Shown here piece after piece: positions 1-8,778 of a stretch of 35,379 nt of DNA. The DNA lies in NCBI GenBank assembly GCA_025362325.1, contig JANYGO010000089.1:1-35379 (forward strand). Direction: 5' to 3'. The number at the start of each line of letters is the position of its first letter. Positions within the stretch are counted from its first letter, which is position 1. Under the pieces are notes generated by a model that was not told the origin of the DNA, did not search any database, and saw nothing but the letters and a program-made list of their open reading frames with translations. The DNA comes from Cyanobacteriota bacterium. GTDB taxonomy: Bacteria; Cyanobacteriota; Cyanobacteriia; Cyanobacteriales; Microcoleaceae. Both the position numbers and the translations under genes were made by a program.

Positions 1-2546
1 GGGCCGCAATCTTTGATGACTTCTTCGAGAAATCTTTCGACTAATTTTTGTTGCGGATTGTTGCCTAGTTCCTGATATTGAGTTAAAGTTCTAATGTCCT
101 CTTGTTGCAGTTGAGCGCCGACAAGTTGTAGTTCGATCGGGCGGACTTCTCCCAATTCTCCAGCTAAATCTTTGACTAATTCTTCGATCAGCTCCGGTTC
201 TAAGTAAAACTGCGATCGTTCAGTTAAAGTACGAATTACCGATCGCGCATCGCCCAGCGAAAAATTTCCCAAATAAAACAAAATATCTTTGCTGAGAATG
301 TCCGCCAAAATATCATTTTTGATAAATAATTTTGTCTCGTTTTTGGCTCGGGAAAATTCCAGCAAATAGTGCAGGTAATCTTCCCGCAAACACAGAACGA
401 CTTTTAAATACTTGATTGTCAAGCATTCCCGCAAAAAATCAAAAAATATTTGCCTTTCTACGGGTTCTTTCCACACGGAAAAGAATTCTTCAAATTGGTC
501 AAATATCAGAACAGTCACTAGATGTTCTGAATTAATTTGCAATTCCTTGATAATTTTTTCATATTCAATCGCCTGTTTTTCTACAATCACTTCTACAGGC
601 TGTGATTGCTCAATTTTATCCTCATTATCCCCCGCCGAGCCGCCATTAAATCCCGAAGTAAGATTTTCCTTGACTGCTGCCGCTTCTAGGGTCAAATCTA
701 CCCGAGGCGCTCCCGGTAATGCGTCGGAAAATTCCGGATCGAATATTTCAGCTTTCCCAGTAGATAACTGTCTGGTTAATTCCCGCGGCCAGTTGTTGTA
801 AACTTGCAGCACTACTGGCAAAACAGTCCGCATTTCGATCTTTTTTTGCTTTAGTGCCGGTACTAATCCCCCGGTGACAATTGAACTTTTACCAACTCCC
901 GACTGACCGTAAATTACTGTCAGTTTGTCTGGGGTATTGTTCATCCTATATATTAATCGATTGAGGTCTGCTTCTCTCCCGGAAGCAGTAATTTCGTCAG
1001 CAATAGTAGCAGCAGCGACAACAGTTTCGGCGGCGGGATTAATCGCTTCTCTGTGCGGCTGCAACTTTCCGGCTCCGATAAAAGCTCGAAACCGATACGT
1101 ATGTTCTACCGCTCGATAATCTTGCTTGATTTGAAATGCTTTGAGATATTCTCCCCGCTGAAAATAGAATCCTCGCAGCATTTCCAAAACCCGCAAATAC
1201 AGCTGCGGGTTGTAGCAAGGTTCGGTTTCCGAGCGAGCCAGTTCTAAATGCGCGATCGCCTCCTCCATCTCGCCCAACTGGCTCTGAGCCTCTGCTAAAA
1301 TTAACAGATACAAGCCTTGATGCTGCGACTTTACAGGCGTTCCCTGTCCCGTCGCTTCAAAATTTGAGTTGAGATTGTTGAGAGCGACTAAAGCCCATTC
1401 TTTCGCCCCTTGCCAATTTTTTTGCTCTAAGGCTACTCTAGCCAAAAAGCCGTAATCTTGAGCCAAATTAACTGCTGAATTTTTCATATTTTCATGTAAC
1501 CTCCGAGCTTTGATAGCTAAATTCCAGAGTGCATCCCAATCTTCTAAATGCTGCAATACTTCGCCGAGTTGATTGATGAATATACCAACGGCATCCGACT
1601 GTCTCGCGCGTTCTAAAACCTCAATACATTGCTGAAAATAATTCTTAGCTTCCGTCCAATAAGGACGGTTGCCGCTGCGGTGCTGTTCTGCTTGGAAGCG
1701 GTAGCAAAGACCGATGTGAAATAGGAGAATCCCCTCTAATAGCGGTGCAGGGTGAACGGTAAATAACAAATCGCTAAATTCAGTTTTTTGCCCGAAAAAG
1801 GCTACTTGATATTTCCAAAAATTTAGGCTCTTCTGATACAATTCAAGAGCGGCAGAGATGCGGTGACAAGCATATTCGTTTCGGGCGCGAATAAAGTGCA
1901 AACTGGCTTCAAGAGCTGGTTCTAACCTGATGTTGCAAGTTTGCAAGTCTTGCCTCGCCGACTCTAATTCAGTCAAAGAATTGGCTCCGAGAATGGCAGA
2001 ATTACTTAAACGCCAATTGCCGCTTTCTAAAATCTTGGTAAAAATGCGATCGGTACTTTTGCCCAAGAAATCCACCAACTCGTCTGGGCCGAGCACAAAT
2101 TCAACAGTTGTCGTCCAAGTCTCGATATCTGTGACTAACCGAATCAGTTTTTTTAAGATTTTGTCTGTCACCCACAGCACCACGGGGAAGGGAAAATTAT
2201 TCCGAAATTCTTCCCTCACGTAGTTGGTAGAAGTCAGCACGCGATCGATCGCACTTACCGATTCCAATCCAAACACCATTAAAGCTTGGGGCTGGCTCCC
2301 GTCAAGTTCGGTTTCTATCGTCGTGTAAAGAGTTTTAACAGATGCGGGGAGGACAATTTCTCTAATCTCGATCCCAGACTCCTCGCGCAATTGCCGTACA
2401 GTTTCCTCTCGCATCGCACTGTAATTGCACCGCACCAAAATCAGCGAGAATTGCCCCTGAGACATTCTCAAAGTCCGGGAAAGTGTGTGCAGCGAACTTT
2501 GATTATTTTGTGCTGCGGTGTCTTGTTGGCAGTGCGAATTAATCAT
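1..2546 (-). CDS. STAND-family ATPase with TPR-like helical region (3' end outside window)
   Basis: Read directly on the minus strand from ATG at 2546; the frame stays open for 848 codons to the left edge, so the C-terminus is missing. Residues 1-165 form a mixed alpha/beta domain (start MINSHCQQDTAAQNN) without a P-loop. About residues 190-500 are helical and TPR-like (for example YFQQCIEVLERA and LGEMEEAIAHLELARSE). An nSTAND-type NTPase follows: Walker A GQSGVGKSS near residue 550 and Walker B VLIFDQFEEFF near residue 680. Such ATPases are regulated switches, and many cyanobacterial relatives end in WD40 or TPR repeats, which may lie beyond the edge. Here the TPR-like part precedes the ATPase. 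The role is unknown; signalling or defence-like sensing is inference. No strong Shine-Dalgarno is visible at the chosen ATG. Confidence 0.85.
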   Translation of the reverse strand, partial: MINSHCQQDTAAQNNQSSLHTLSRTLRMSQGQFSLILVRCNYSAMREETVRQLREESGIEIREIVLPASVKTLYTTIETELDGSQPQALMVFGLESVSAIDRVLTSTNYVREEFRNNFPFPVVLWVTDKILKKLIRLVTDIETWTTTVEFVLGPDELVDFLGKSTDRIFTKILESGNWRLSNSAILGANSLTELESARQDLQTCNIRLEPALEASLHFIRARNEYACHRISAALELYQKSLNFWKYQVAFFGQKTEFSDLLFTVHPAPLLEGILLFHIGLCYRFQAEQHRSGNRPYWTEAKNYFQQCIEVLERARQSDAVGIFINQLGEVLQHLEDWDALWNLAIKARRLHENMKNSAVNLAQDYGFLARVALEQKNWQGAKEWALVALNNLNSNFEATGQGTPVKSQHQGLYLLILAEAQSQLGEMEEAIAHLELARSETEPCYNPQLYLRVLEMLRGFYFQRGEYLKAFQIKQDYRAVEHTYRFRAFIGAGKLQPHREAINPAAETVVAAATIADEITASGREADLNRLIYRMNNTPDKLTVIYGQSGVGKSSIVTGGLVPALKQKKIEMRTVLPVVLQVYNNWPRELTRQLSTGKAEIFDPEFSDALPGAPRVDLTLEAAAVKENLTSGFNGGSAGDNEDKIEQSQPVEVIVEKQAIEYEKIIKELQINSEHLVTVLIFDQFEEFFSVWKEPVERQIFFDFLRECLTIKYLKVVLCLREDYLHYLLEFSRAKNETKLFIKNDILADILSKDILFYLGNFSLGDARSVIRTLTERSQFYLEPELIEELVKDLAGELGEVRPIELQLVGAQLQQEDIRTLTQYQELGNNPQQKLVERFLEEVIKDCG

Positions 2547-3003
2547 AATATTTGAAATTTGTGATGGAATAGATGCTGTAGAAAGAAGTTCGGCAACGAA
2601 TTTTAAAACGGATGTAACGGAGAGTTATTGTAGGGTGCAATTCCGGCTGAATGTGGCGACCACCTGCTCGATAAGTTTCCCCCGCCCCCACTTTACGGGC
2701 GTGTTTGTGACCTCAGAAACCCGGTTTACTCCTATATTTATCGTTACTAAATCCAAAACTCGTAGAAACCGGGTTTCAACACTACCATACGTAAGCTCTG
2801 AAACTGTCCGATTGTTTTAGCCGATCGCGCTTAAAGCATACCCGAAAAAATACATACTCTGTTATTATCATAATCTCAGGAAAACCCACCGGATTTTACT
2901 GATTTTTTTTCCCCTCGGCCCCTCAAATTCTACCGAGAAAAAAAGTCGTGAAGCTTAGCTATCCCGAGCGTGAATCGCCAAACATCCCGCACATCCGATG
3001 CAG
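2547..3003. other. Intergenic region with two AGAAACCSGGTTT repeats
   Basis: No convincing gene on either strand. The region separates the divergent-free minus-strand genes at 1-2546 and 3004-3369. It contains two copies of a palindromic cyanobacterial repeat (see 2715-2777) and AT-rich sequence around 2840-2930. The promoter of the STAND gene should lie in its left part, but no clear -35/-10 pair was recognised. Confidence 0.5.
2715..2777. repeat. Paired AGAAACCSGGTTT dispersed palindromes
   Basis: AGAAACCCGGTTTA at 2715-2728 and AGAAACCGGGTTTC at 2764-2777 are near-palindromes about 35 bp apart. They can pair with each other or fold individually. A third and fourth copy lie at 22407-22471 in the same paired arrangement, so this is a dispersed repeat family. 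Function unknown. Confidence 0.6.
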
Positions 3004-3369
3004 TTATTCGCAGATTGCTGAAATCTTGCATTCCCTGCTTTGCTGGCCCCTCGCCGCACTGAGATAAACTACGGCCGGCGGTTCCTCAATTACAGCTTGA
3101 AAATTTGCGGTCATATATTTATCAATCTCCATATCTAAATTAGTAGATGAAAAATCAGGTCGATCCCAATCCTCGCTTTCTTCAATGGTGATTGTGGTGG
3201 TTGGTGCCGCCATATCAAAATCAAGCCCGTCGCCCAAATCCGAAACTTTCTGATTTGGCTCTATTTTCTGAGCGGTATCGGCGGCCAAAGCTTGAGTTGT
3301 ATTTGCCATTAGTACGATCGGCAATGCTACCATTGCACTTATCGTTTGTCGCGCCGTGATTTTCCGCAT
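3004..3369 (-). CDS. Small exported protein of unknown function
   Basis: A 121-residue protein whose first ~30 residues form a signal peptide: a basic start (MRKITARQ), a hydrophobic core (MVALPIVLMANTTQ) and an ALA-AD cleavage site. The mature part is short and acidic (IEESEDWDRPDF) with two late cysteines, in SRECKISAICE. AGGAGGAG sits immediately upstream of the ATG and fixes the start. No family was recognised. It is probably secreted to the periplasm or outside. It is monocistronic, with ~450 bp of gene-free DNA on each side. Confidence 0.65.
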   Translation of the reverse strand: MRKITARQTISAMVALPIVLMANTTQALAADTAQKIEPNQKVSDLGDGLDFDMAAPTTTITIEESEDWDRPDFSSTNLDMEIDKYMTANFQAVIEEPPAVVYLSAARGQQSRECKISAICE

Positions 3370-3818
3370 GATCTCCTCCTGGTATCAACTAAATTGTGAT
3401 GCTGCTATAACTTCAAACATCCGCCGCTACTTTGCTGCGGTGCTATTAATTAATCCTCGCTTGTTTTCCGACAAAATATCAGCCGAGCTGTGACACTTCG
3501 GGGCAAATTTGCCTGACTGAGGGTATCGGGTTAACTCTTCCCCTTGATCTTTACTACGTGAAAACTCTGAAACCGTCAGGTTTTCCAGTTAGGTAATTCC
3601 CGAGATCGATCCCGACTGTCAATCCCAGACTCAAAGCCGTCAGAAGTTCGATCGCAGCCCCGCGCTACCAGCAAGCCGATCTGGCTTACCCGATCCACCA
3701 GATATCTGTCAATAATTAGAGCTTAACAGTTCTAATTTTTTGCAGAATGCTCGTTACCAGGCTCTTCCTGGTAACGCAGAGCGGCGAGCCAGAGCCGCCA
3801 GCAAAGTCTAGACGGTTT
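3370..3818. other. Intergenic region, promoter side of exported-protein gene
   Basis: No open frame of substance. It holds the Shine-Dalgarno and presumed promoter of the exported-protein gene at its left end. A perfect 10-bp-stem hairpin (3752-3776) lies near the 3' end of the response-regulator gene. The middle part (3480-3720) showed no recognisable element. Confidence 0.5.
3752..3776. repeat. Perfect hairpin downstream of response-regulator gene
   Basis: CGTTACCAGG - CTCTT - CCTGGTAACG is a perfect 10-bp stem with a 5-nt loop, 43 bp past the response-regulator stop codon. It may end that transcript, but no T-run follows on the minus strand. It resembles the dispersed cyanobacterial CTCGTTCCCAGGCTC family, degenerate copies of which lie at 33197-33230 and 33414-33437. 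Confidence 0.55.
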
Positions 3819-4511
3819 CTACTTAGTCAAGCCGTGTTCGAGCGCGTAGCGAACCAACTCAGTACGGCTGTTAGTACCCGTCTTGCTAAACAAACGGCTG
3901 ACGTACTTTTCCACATTGCGCACGCTAGTTTCCAAGCGGCGCGCAATTTCCTTATTCATCAAACCTTGAGCAACCAAATCTAAAACACTTTGCTCTCGCG
4001 GAGTCAAATCAATTTTAATCGACGAAGCACTTTGGACGATCAAACTCCGCCCGCTCAGCAAAGACTCAATTCTCGCCATTTGGCTGGCCAAAGCAGCAAT
4101 ATCCGGGCTTTCAGCATTTTCCCCCGTCTCCTTCGCAGCGGCGCGGCGGGCGAGCAAATTCGTGACAATTGCTACTAACTCATCGGGATCGAAGGGCTTA
4201 GAAAGATAAGCATCGCAGCCTGCTTGATAGCCTTGAATGCGATCGCTCGTCATCCCCTTAGCCGTCAAAAACACCACCGGCAAAGACTTATAGCGAGGAT
4301 CTTCCCGCACTTGCTTGAGAAACTGATAGCCGTCCACCTGTGGCATCATAATGTCTGAAATCACCAAATCCGGATTGTGCTGCTGCAAGAGTTCCCAGCC
4401 ATCCCGAGCATTACTGGCAACCTCAACCGAAAAATCGCTATCTTCCAAATAAGCCTGTACCGCTTCCCGCAAGCCCGGTTCATCATCTACCAATAATAAT
4501 CGTGCTGACAT
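3819..4511 (-). CDS. NarL/FixJ-type response regulator with LuxR HTH
   Basis: A 230-residue two-domain transcription regulator. The receiver domain (about 1-120) has the acidic pair D9/D10, phospho-acceptor Asp53 in ISDIMMPQVDG, a conserved Thr in VFLTAKG and Lys in LSKPFDP. The LuxR-type helix-turn-helix (about 168-230) reads LTPREQSVLDLVAQG, NKEIARRLETSVRNVEKYVS. Phosphorylation by an unidentified histidine kinase would be expected to control DNA binding. It resembles cyanobacterial and plastid Ycf29-like regulators, but I cannot assign it firmly. No kinase is adjacent. The nearest kinases are in the 5913-15550 cluster on the same strand, beyond a terminator and the map gene, so a link is only a possibility. 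Confidence 0.9.
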   Translation of the reverse strand: MSARLLLVDDEPGLREAVQAYLEDSDFSVEVASNARDGWELLQQHNPDLVISDIMMPQVDGYQFLKQVREDPRYKSLPVVFLTAKGMTSDRIQGYQAGCDAYLSKPFDPDELVAIVTNLLARRAAAKETGENAESPDIAALASQMARIESLLSGRSLIVQSASSIKIDLTPREQSVLDLVAQGLMNKEIARRLETSVRNVEKYVSRLFSKTGTNSRTELVRYALEHGLTK

Positions 4512-4618
4512 ATCCTTTACCCTTACGTTTTACCACTATTATCTTTTAATTTAGCCGAATTCAACTATTTTTACACTCCATCTATAGAAGCAACTAAAAA
4601 AATTGCGATTAAACTCCT

Positions 4619-4748
4619 ATACGGTTCAGTTAAACCTGATCCCCCCTAGCCCCCCTTAAAAAGGGGGAATAATTTGTTCAAAGTCCCCCTTTTTAAGGGG
4701 GAGGCGAGGGGTATCTCCGGGGAACAAACATCATTAACTAAACCGTAT
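4619..4748. mobile_element. MITE-like element with 15-bp terminal inverted repeats and G/C-run core
   Basis: The ends ATACGGTTCAGTTAA (4619-4633) and TTAACTAAACCGTAT (4734-4748) are inverted repeats with one mismatch. Inside is a second inverted pair built on CCCCCCTTAAAAAGGGGG and CCCCCTTTTTAAGGGGG. There is no coding capacity. TTAAACTC occurs on both sides (4609-4616 and 4754-4761) but at unequal distances, so it is not a clear target duplication. A similar G/C-run core recurs at 33277-33359 and in looser form at 34901-35033. Confidence 0.65.
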
Positions 4749-4815
4749 TGTGGTTAAACTCAAGAGGTTTAAGTTTTGTTTTGATCCAATGATTAAAAAC
4801 TGATTAATTCAAAAC

Positions 4816-4849
4816 TAAAAACCGCGCAGCGTTGTTCGCGCTCGCGCGG
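4816..4849 (-). terminator. Rho-independent terminator of map
   Basis: On the minus strand the stem CCGCGC...GCGCGG, with an inner AGCG/CGCT pairing, is followed directly by five Ts. It lies 33 bp past the methionine aminopeptidase stop codon. Classic intrinsic-terminator layout. Confidence 0.75.
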
Positions 4850-4881
4850 CAATCGCACAATTATTCTTGAACCATTCCGAC

Positions 4882-5709
4882 TTAAACTTTTGAACGATCG
4901 GTCAAAATTTCATAACCTGTTTCCGTCACCAACACGGTATGCTCGAACTGAGCCGACATAGCATTATCAACCGTTACAGCAGTCCACTTGTCAGCAAGCG
5001 TCCGAGTGTACTTAGAACCCGCATTCAAAATCGGCTCGATCGCCAATGTCATACCCGATCGCAATTTCACGTTAGGCATTTCCCGAGTGCGGAAATTAAA
5101 AACAGACGGTTCCTCGTGCAAATTGCGCCCGACACCGTGGCCGGTAAACTCCTCAACAATGCTAAAACCGTTGCTTTTGACATGATCTTCGATCGCACCC
5201 GCCAGATCGAGCAAATAAGCTCCCGCCTTCACTTGTTCGATACCTTTATAGAGAGCTTCTTCAGCAACTCTAATTAATTTTGCCGATTCCGGTGTCACTT
5301 CCACAACTGCGATCGTGATGCAAGAATCACCGTGAAAACCTTGGTAATATGCTCCAGTATCTACTTTAAGAACATCTCCGGTACGAATTACTTTTTTGCG
5401 GCTGGGGATGCCGTGAACAACTTCGTTATTAATGCTAGAGCAAATCGAGCCCGTGAAACCGTGATAGCCTTTAAAACTCGGAGTGGCGCCCATTTCGCGG
5501 ATGCGTCTTTCAGCATAAACATCCAAATCAGCAGTAGTCATTCCCGGTTTTACAATTTGCGAAATTTCTTTCAGTACCGTTGCGACAATTTTCGACGCCT
5601 GCCGCATTATTTCGATTTCGCGTTCCGACTTAATTTCAATGCCTCGACGCTGTTTTGTGACTTGGGGTTGTTTAGTTGGCCCAGAAAGCAGACTGCTAAA
5701 AATATTCAT
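4882..5709 (-). CDS. map: Type I methionine aminopeptidase
   Basis: Removes the initiator methionine from nascent proteins; a cytoplasmic dinuclear metalloenzyme. From the start used here it is 275 residues, slightly longer than the ~255-residue core family, with a short N-terminal extension ([14 protein letters not shown]). Metal ligands are visible in order: two Asp in [13 protein letters not shown], His in [13 protein letters not shown], Glu in LAIEPI and Glu in [10 protein letters not shown] His ([10 protein letters not shown]) matches the substrate-side histidine. An in-frame start 19 codons upstream (5766) would add [10 protein letters not shown]..., which is not family-like, so ATG 5709 is preferred. 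It lies 203 bp downstream of the hybrid kinase on the same strand and ends in its own terminator. Cyanobacteria usually carry several map paralogues. Confidence 0.93.
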   Translation of the reverse strand: MNIFSSLLSGPTKQPQVTKQRRGIEIKSEREIEIMRQASKIVATVLKEISQIVKPGMTTADLDVYAERRIREMGATPSFKGYHGFTGSICSSINNEVVHGIPSRKKVIRTGDVLKVDTGAYYQGFHGDSCITIAVVEVTPESAKLIRVAEEALYKGIEQVKAGAYLLDLAGAIEDHVKSNGFSIVEEFTGHGVGRNLHEEPSVFNFRTREMPNVKLRSGMTLAIEPILNAGSKYTRTLADKWTAVTVDNAMSAQFEHTVLVTETGYEILTDRSKV

Positions 5710-5912
5710 GTATTGATTGTCAGGTAATTTTGTACTTAGACGGCAGGTTGAAGCAAAAAACGGCAAATATCCGGCTTTTTGGGGAAAAACGGGTGTCTTG
5801 TTCAGAACTGTCGATCGCTAGTCCTTTAAGCTAGCTTAATATTTTTCTCACAACTCGGCACGAGATTAGGGGGATAGAAATAGTTTTGAGTGCGTCAGCC
5901 TCCCTCGATCTG

Positions 5913-8033
5913 TTAGTCTGCGGAGGCAGACTTCGTGTGTGTAGACGCGGTTTCAACCGCCGAGTCCCTTTGAGCCTCCGATCTCTGGCCTCCTAAGTTG
6001 AATGATTCAACAGCTTTGAGCCTCACTGGATTGCTGAGCATTCCTGCGAGGTTAGCAATTGCTGCAATTAACTGAGTTACCTCAACAGGTTTAGATAAGT
6101 GCATCTGGAAACCAGCTTCTAGCGCTTGTCGGCGCTCGGACTCTCTCACGTAAGCCGTCAGGGCGATCGCAGGCATCTTTCCACCCCGCAGCACTTCCAT
6201 TTCTCTCACCCGCGCGATCAACTCATAGCCGTCTGCTTCCGGCATTCCAATGTCGCTCAGCAGCACATCTGGCCAAGAACTCTCCAGTGCAGCTAGAGCC
6301 CCTGCCACCGATGCTGCCGATCGCACCACAGCACCTTCCTGTTCCAATAAAGCAATCATAAACTTCCGCGTGTCATCCTCATCATCCACCACCAGCAATT
6401 GCAAATTAGCCAAAGTTGGTAGAGCCTCTGACACCTCATGGAGTTCCAAGCAATCATCAACAGCACCTTCCCCGTTTCTCTCAACAACTGGCAGAAAAAC
6501 CGTAAATTTCGCACCCTCGCCCGGATTATTCTCTGCCCTAACGTTACCGCCGTGCTGTTCCACCAAGTGACTGACGATCGCCAATCCCAGCCCCAAACCC
6601 CCATAAGACCTAGTTGTGCTGCTATCAGCTTGTCGGAAGCGATCGAAAACATAAGGCAGAAAATCAGGATTAATACCAATTCCGCTATCAATTACCTGAA
6701 TTTGCGCCTCATCGCCCACTAACTCCAACCGCACATCTACTTTACCCCCTTCAGGAGTAAACTTAATCGCATTTGAAAGCAAATTCCAGACTACTTGCTG
6801 CAAGCGATCGCTATCGCCTATAACTTTACCAACCTTTGAATCAGCTTGAAATACGATCGCAATTGATTTTGTCTCTGCCAGCGGTTTCAGAGAATCAATT
6901 GCCATTTCAATCACATTTTTTAACTGAATCGGATACAAATTAAAATTTAATTTTCCGCGCAGAATTCGCGAAACATCTAAAATATCTTCAACGAGTTGCG
7001 CTTGAGATTTAGCATTGCGCTCAATAGTCTCTAGAGCTTTATCAACCGTTGCTTGGTCAAACTTTTTTGCTCGAAGCAGCCTAGACCAGCCGAGAATCGC
7101 ATTTAAAGGAGTACGGAGTTCGTGGGAGAGAATAGCTAGAAATTCATCCTTCATCTGGTTAGCTCTTTCAGCTTCTTGCCGCGCCACTTGTTCGCGGATT
7201 AGTCGGCCGCGTTCTTCCTCTGCTTGCTTGCGGTCTGTGACATCTCTAACCGTGCCCACGTGACCGAGCAGTATTCCAAAATCCGAAAACATTGGCGACG
7301 ACTGCACGTGAATCCAACGCACATCTTCGTTATCAACTAATCGAAACTCACTCGAATATTCGTGACCTTCTTTAATCCAAACTAACAAATCTGCTACTAG
7401 GCGATCGCGATCTTCTGGATGAACCCACCGCTGCCAAACTGACACCAAACTTTCCTCCAAAATTAACCCAGAAATCGCTTGACATCGGGGATTAAGGTAA
7501 GTACAGCGGCCTGCAACGTCAGCTAAGTAAATTCCCAGGGGCGAACAAGCACACAAAGTACGAAACCGCTCTTCACTTTTGCTTAGTTCATTATTAACAG
7601 CAGCTAACTCTGTTGCTTGCCGCTTCACCTCGACTGTTTTTTGGAACAATTCCACAAATACCGCCACCTTCGATGTCAATATTTCCGGTTCCAAGGGTTT
7701 GAAGAGGTAATCCACCGCACCCAGAGAATAACCTCTAAACACGTGGGTGTCATTACTGCTGAATGCTGTGATAAAAATAATCGGAGTCGATCGCGATCGA
7801 TCTCTAGAGCGAATCATTGTTGCCGTCTCAAATCCATCCATTCCCGGCATCTGCACATCAAGCAAAATTACCGCAAAATCTTCATTTAGCAGACATCTCA
7901 GAGCCTCCGCGCCCGAATTTGCCTTGACTAAATTATAAGACGGCTTGTTCAAAATAGCTTCCAGAGCCACCAAATTTTCTGGGCGATCGTCAACTATGAG
8001 GACATTTACTCGATCGGAGCGCTGCACGTTCAT
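5913..8033 (-). CDS. Hybrid histidine kinase REC-PAS-HisKA-HATPase-REC
   Basis: A 706-residue soluble signalling kinase; no transmembrane segment. Domains: receiver 1 (about 10-128, Asp59 in LLDVQMPGMDG), a short coiled linker, PAS (about 155-270, ending GTVRDVTDRKQ), HisKA with His304 in [11 protein letters not shown], HATPase (about 405-515, N-box NLLSNAIKF, G-boxes DSGIGI and GGLGLGL), and receiver 2 (about 545-665, Asp594 in LLSDIGMPEADG). It starts 7 bp after the CheB stop codon and is the last gene of the CheR/CheB/poly-HAMP kinase cluster, so it is probably co-transcribed. It could be the output partner of the upstream poly-HAMP kinase. Oddity: residues 691-706 (SAVETASTHTKSASAD) are encoded by a dispersed intergenic-type repeat (5915-5961), so the tail is repeat-derived. 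Confidence 0.93.
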   Translation of the reverse strand: MNVQRSDRVNVLIVDDRPENLVALEAILNKPSYNLVKANSGAEALRCLLNEDFAVILLDVQMPGMDGFETATMIRSRDRSRSTPIIFITAFSSNDTHVFRGYSLGAVDYLFKPLEPEILTSKVAVFVELFQKTVEVKRQATELAAVNNELSKSEERFRTLCACSPLGIYLADVAGRCTYLNPRCQAISGLILEESLVSVWQRWVHPEDRDRLVADLLVWIKEGHEYSSEFRLVDNEDVRWIHVQSSPMFSDFGILLGHVGTVRDVTDRKQAEEERGRLIREQVARQEAERANQMKDEFLAILSHELRTPLNAILGWSRLLRAKKFDQATVDKALETIERNAKSQAQLVEDILDVSRILRGKLNFNLYPIQLKNVIEMAIDSLKPLAETKSIAIVFQADSKVGKVIGDSDRLQQVVWNLLSNAIKFTPEGGKVDVRLELVGDEAQIQVIDSGIGINPDFLPYVFDRFRQADSSTTRSYGGLGLGLAIVSHLVEQHGGNVRAENNPGEGAKFTVFLPVVERNGEGAVDDCLELHEVSEALPTLANLQLLVVDDEDDTRKFMIALLEQEGAVVRSAASVAGALAALESSWPDVLLSDIGMPEADGYELIARVREMEVLRGGKMPAIALTAYVRESERRQALEAGFQMHLSKPVEVTQLIAAIANLAGMLSNPVRLKAVESFNLGGQRSEAQRDSAVETASTHTKSASAD
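5915..5961. repeat. Copy of GCGGTTGAAACCGC repeat family inside kinase 3' end
   Basis: A hairpin AGTCTGCGGAGGCAGACT (5915-5932) is followed by TAGACGCGGTTTCAACCGCC. Both modules recur at 20397-20550 and 30145-30550. Here they lie inside the reading frame of the hybrid kinase and encode its last ~16 residues; the stop codon overlaps the first base of the repeat. Confidence 0.8.
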
Positions 8034-8040
8034 AAATTTT

Positions 8041-8778
8041 TTAATTTTTAATTGTTAGCAAGTTGACTAAACAGGGAGCGATTTTAGACAGGGGTAAAAT
8101 CCAGTCTACTTCAACATTTGCGATCGCAGATGCAGGCATTGTCCGGCATAGAGCAGTAGCCGGTTCCTCCACAAATGTCAATCCTCCCTCAGCTTTAATT
8201 TTTGCCAGCCCTTCACTGCCATCAGAACTAGCTCCCGTTAAAATTATGCCAATAACTTTCTCCCCAAAAGCATCAGCAGCAGACTCAAACAGCACATCGA
8301 TAGAGGGCCGCGCGTGGCAGACAGGAGCCTCAGTCGATAGTGCAAATGTAGGAGAAACGCGACTTAGGATTGGGGATTGTGAATTGTTGATCGGCTCCCA
8401 TGCCGCACTCCCCCATCCTGTAAAGTAGTTGTCAGAGAGGCTAAACTCCCCCTCCCAGGGCGATTCTACGAGCAAGTGATAGTCAGCGGGAGCCAGGTAA
8501 ATGCGTCCAGGGGCGATCTCTTCTTTGTCTTGGGCCTCTGTGATTTGGAGAGAGCTTTGCTGTTGTAAAACATCCGTAAGCCTATCCTGAGAACTCTTAT
8601 GGCGGTGTTGGACAATAACTACAGGCAAAGGAAAGCTTTGCGGCAAATCTGCCAGCAGGACTGTCAGAGCCTGTAGCCCTCCCAAAGACGTGCCAACAAC
8701 CACTATTTCAAAATTTTTTTTATTTAATTCTCCGGTAGAGTTTATCACTCCTTTCAATTGCTTCATAGTGTTTTTCAT
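8041..8778 (-). CDS. cheB: CheB-type protein-glutamate methylesterase, stand-alone
   Basis: Hydrolyses glutamyl methyl esters, and in the family often deamidates Gln. There is only the catalytic domain; the usual N-terminal receiver is absent. The triad is visible: Ser31 in VVVGTSLGG, His58 in VIVQHRHKSS and Asp in LTGASSDGSEG. The substrate loop HARPSIDVLFESAADAFG and the CRTMPASAIA segment are typical. Residues ~106-144 (about SPWEG to SPT) are an extra stretch between the usual LLVE and FALSTEAP segments, low-complexity in its second half (see findings). The N-terminus overlaps cheR by 59 bp, as expected for translational coupling. GTG within KGVINST or ATG of MKQLKG are alternative starts. 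Partners: CheR just upstream and the two hybrid kinases. Confidence 0.9.
   Translation of the reverse strand: MKNTMKQLKGVINSTGELNKKNFEIVVVGTSLGGLQALTVLLADLPQSFPLPVVIVQHRHKSSQDRLTDVLQQQSSLQITEAQDKEEIAPGRIYLAPADYHLLVESPWEGEFSLSDNYFTGWGSAAWEPINNSQSPILSRVSPTFALSTEAPVCHARPSIDVLFESAADAFGEKVIGIILTGASSDGSEGLAKIKAEGGLTFVEEPATALCRTMPASAIANVEVDWILPLSKIAPCLVNLLTIKN

Larger units (their letters stand above)
4512..4881. other. Intergenic region holding a MITE-like element and a terminator
   Basis: No gene seen. Right to left it holds the map terminator (4816-4849), then a ~130-bp inverted-repeat element (4619-4748), then the presumed promoter region of the response regulator (about 4515-4610, AT-rich). 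Confidence 0.6.

Noticed and set aside
2286..2820. Plus-strand open frames near the left end
   Set aside because: Most overlap the continuous minus-strand STAND ATPase frame; the rest lie in repeat-bearing spacer and show no domain.
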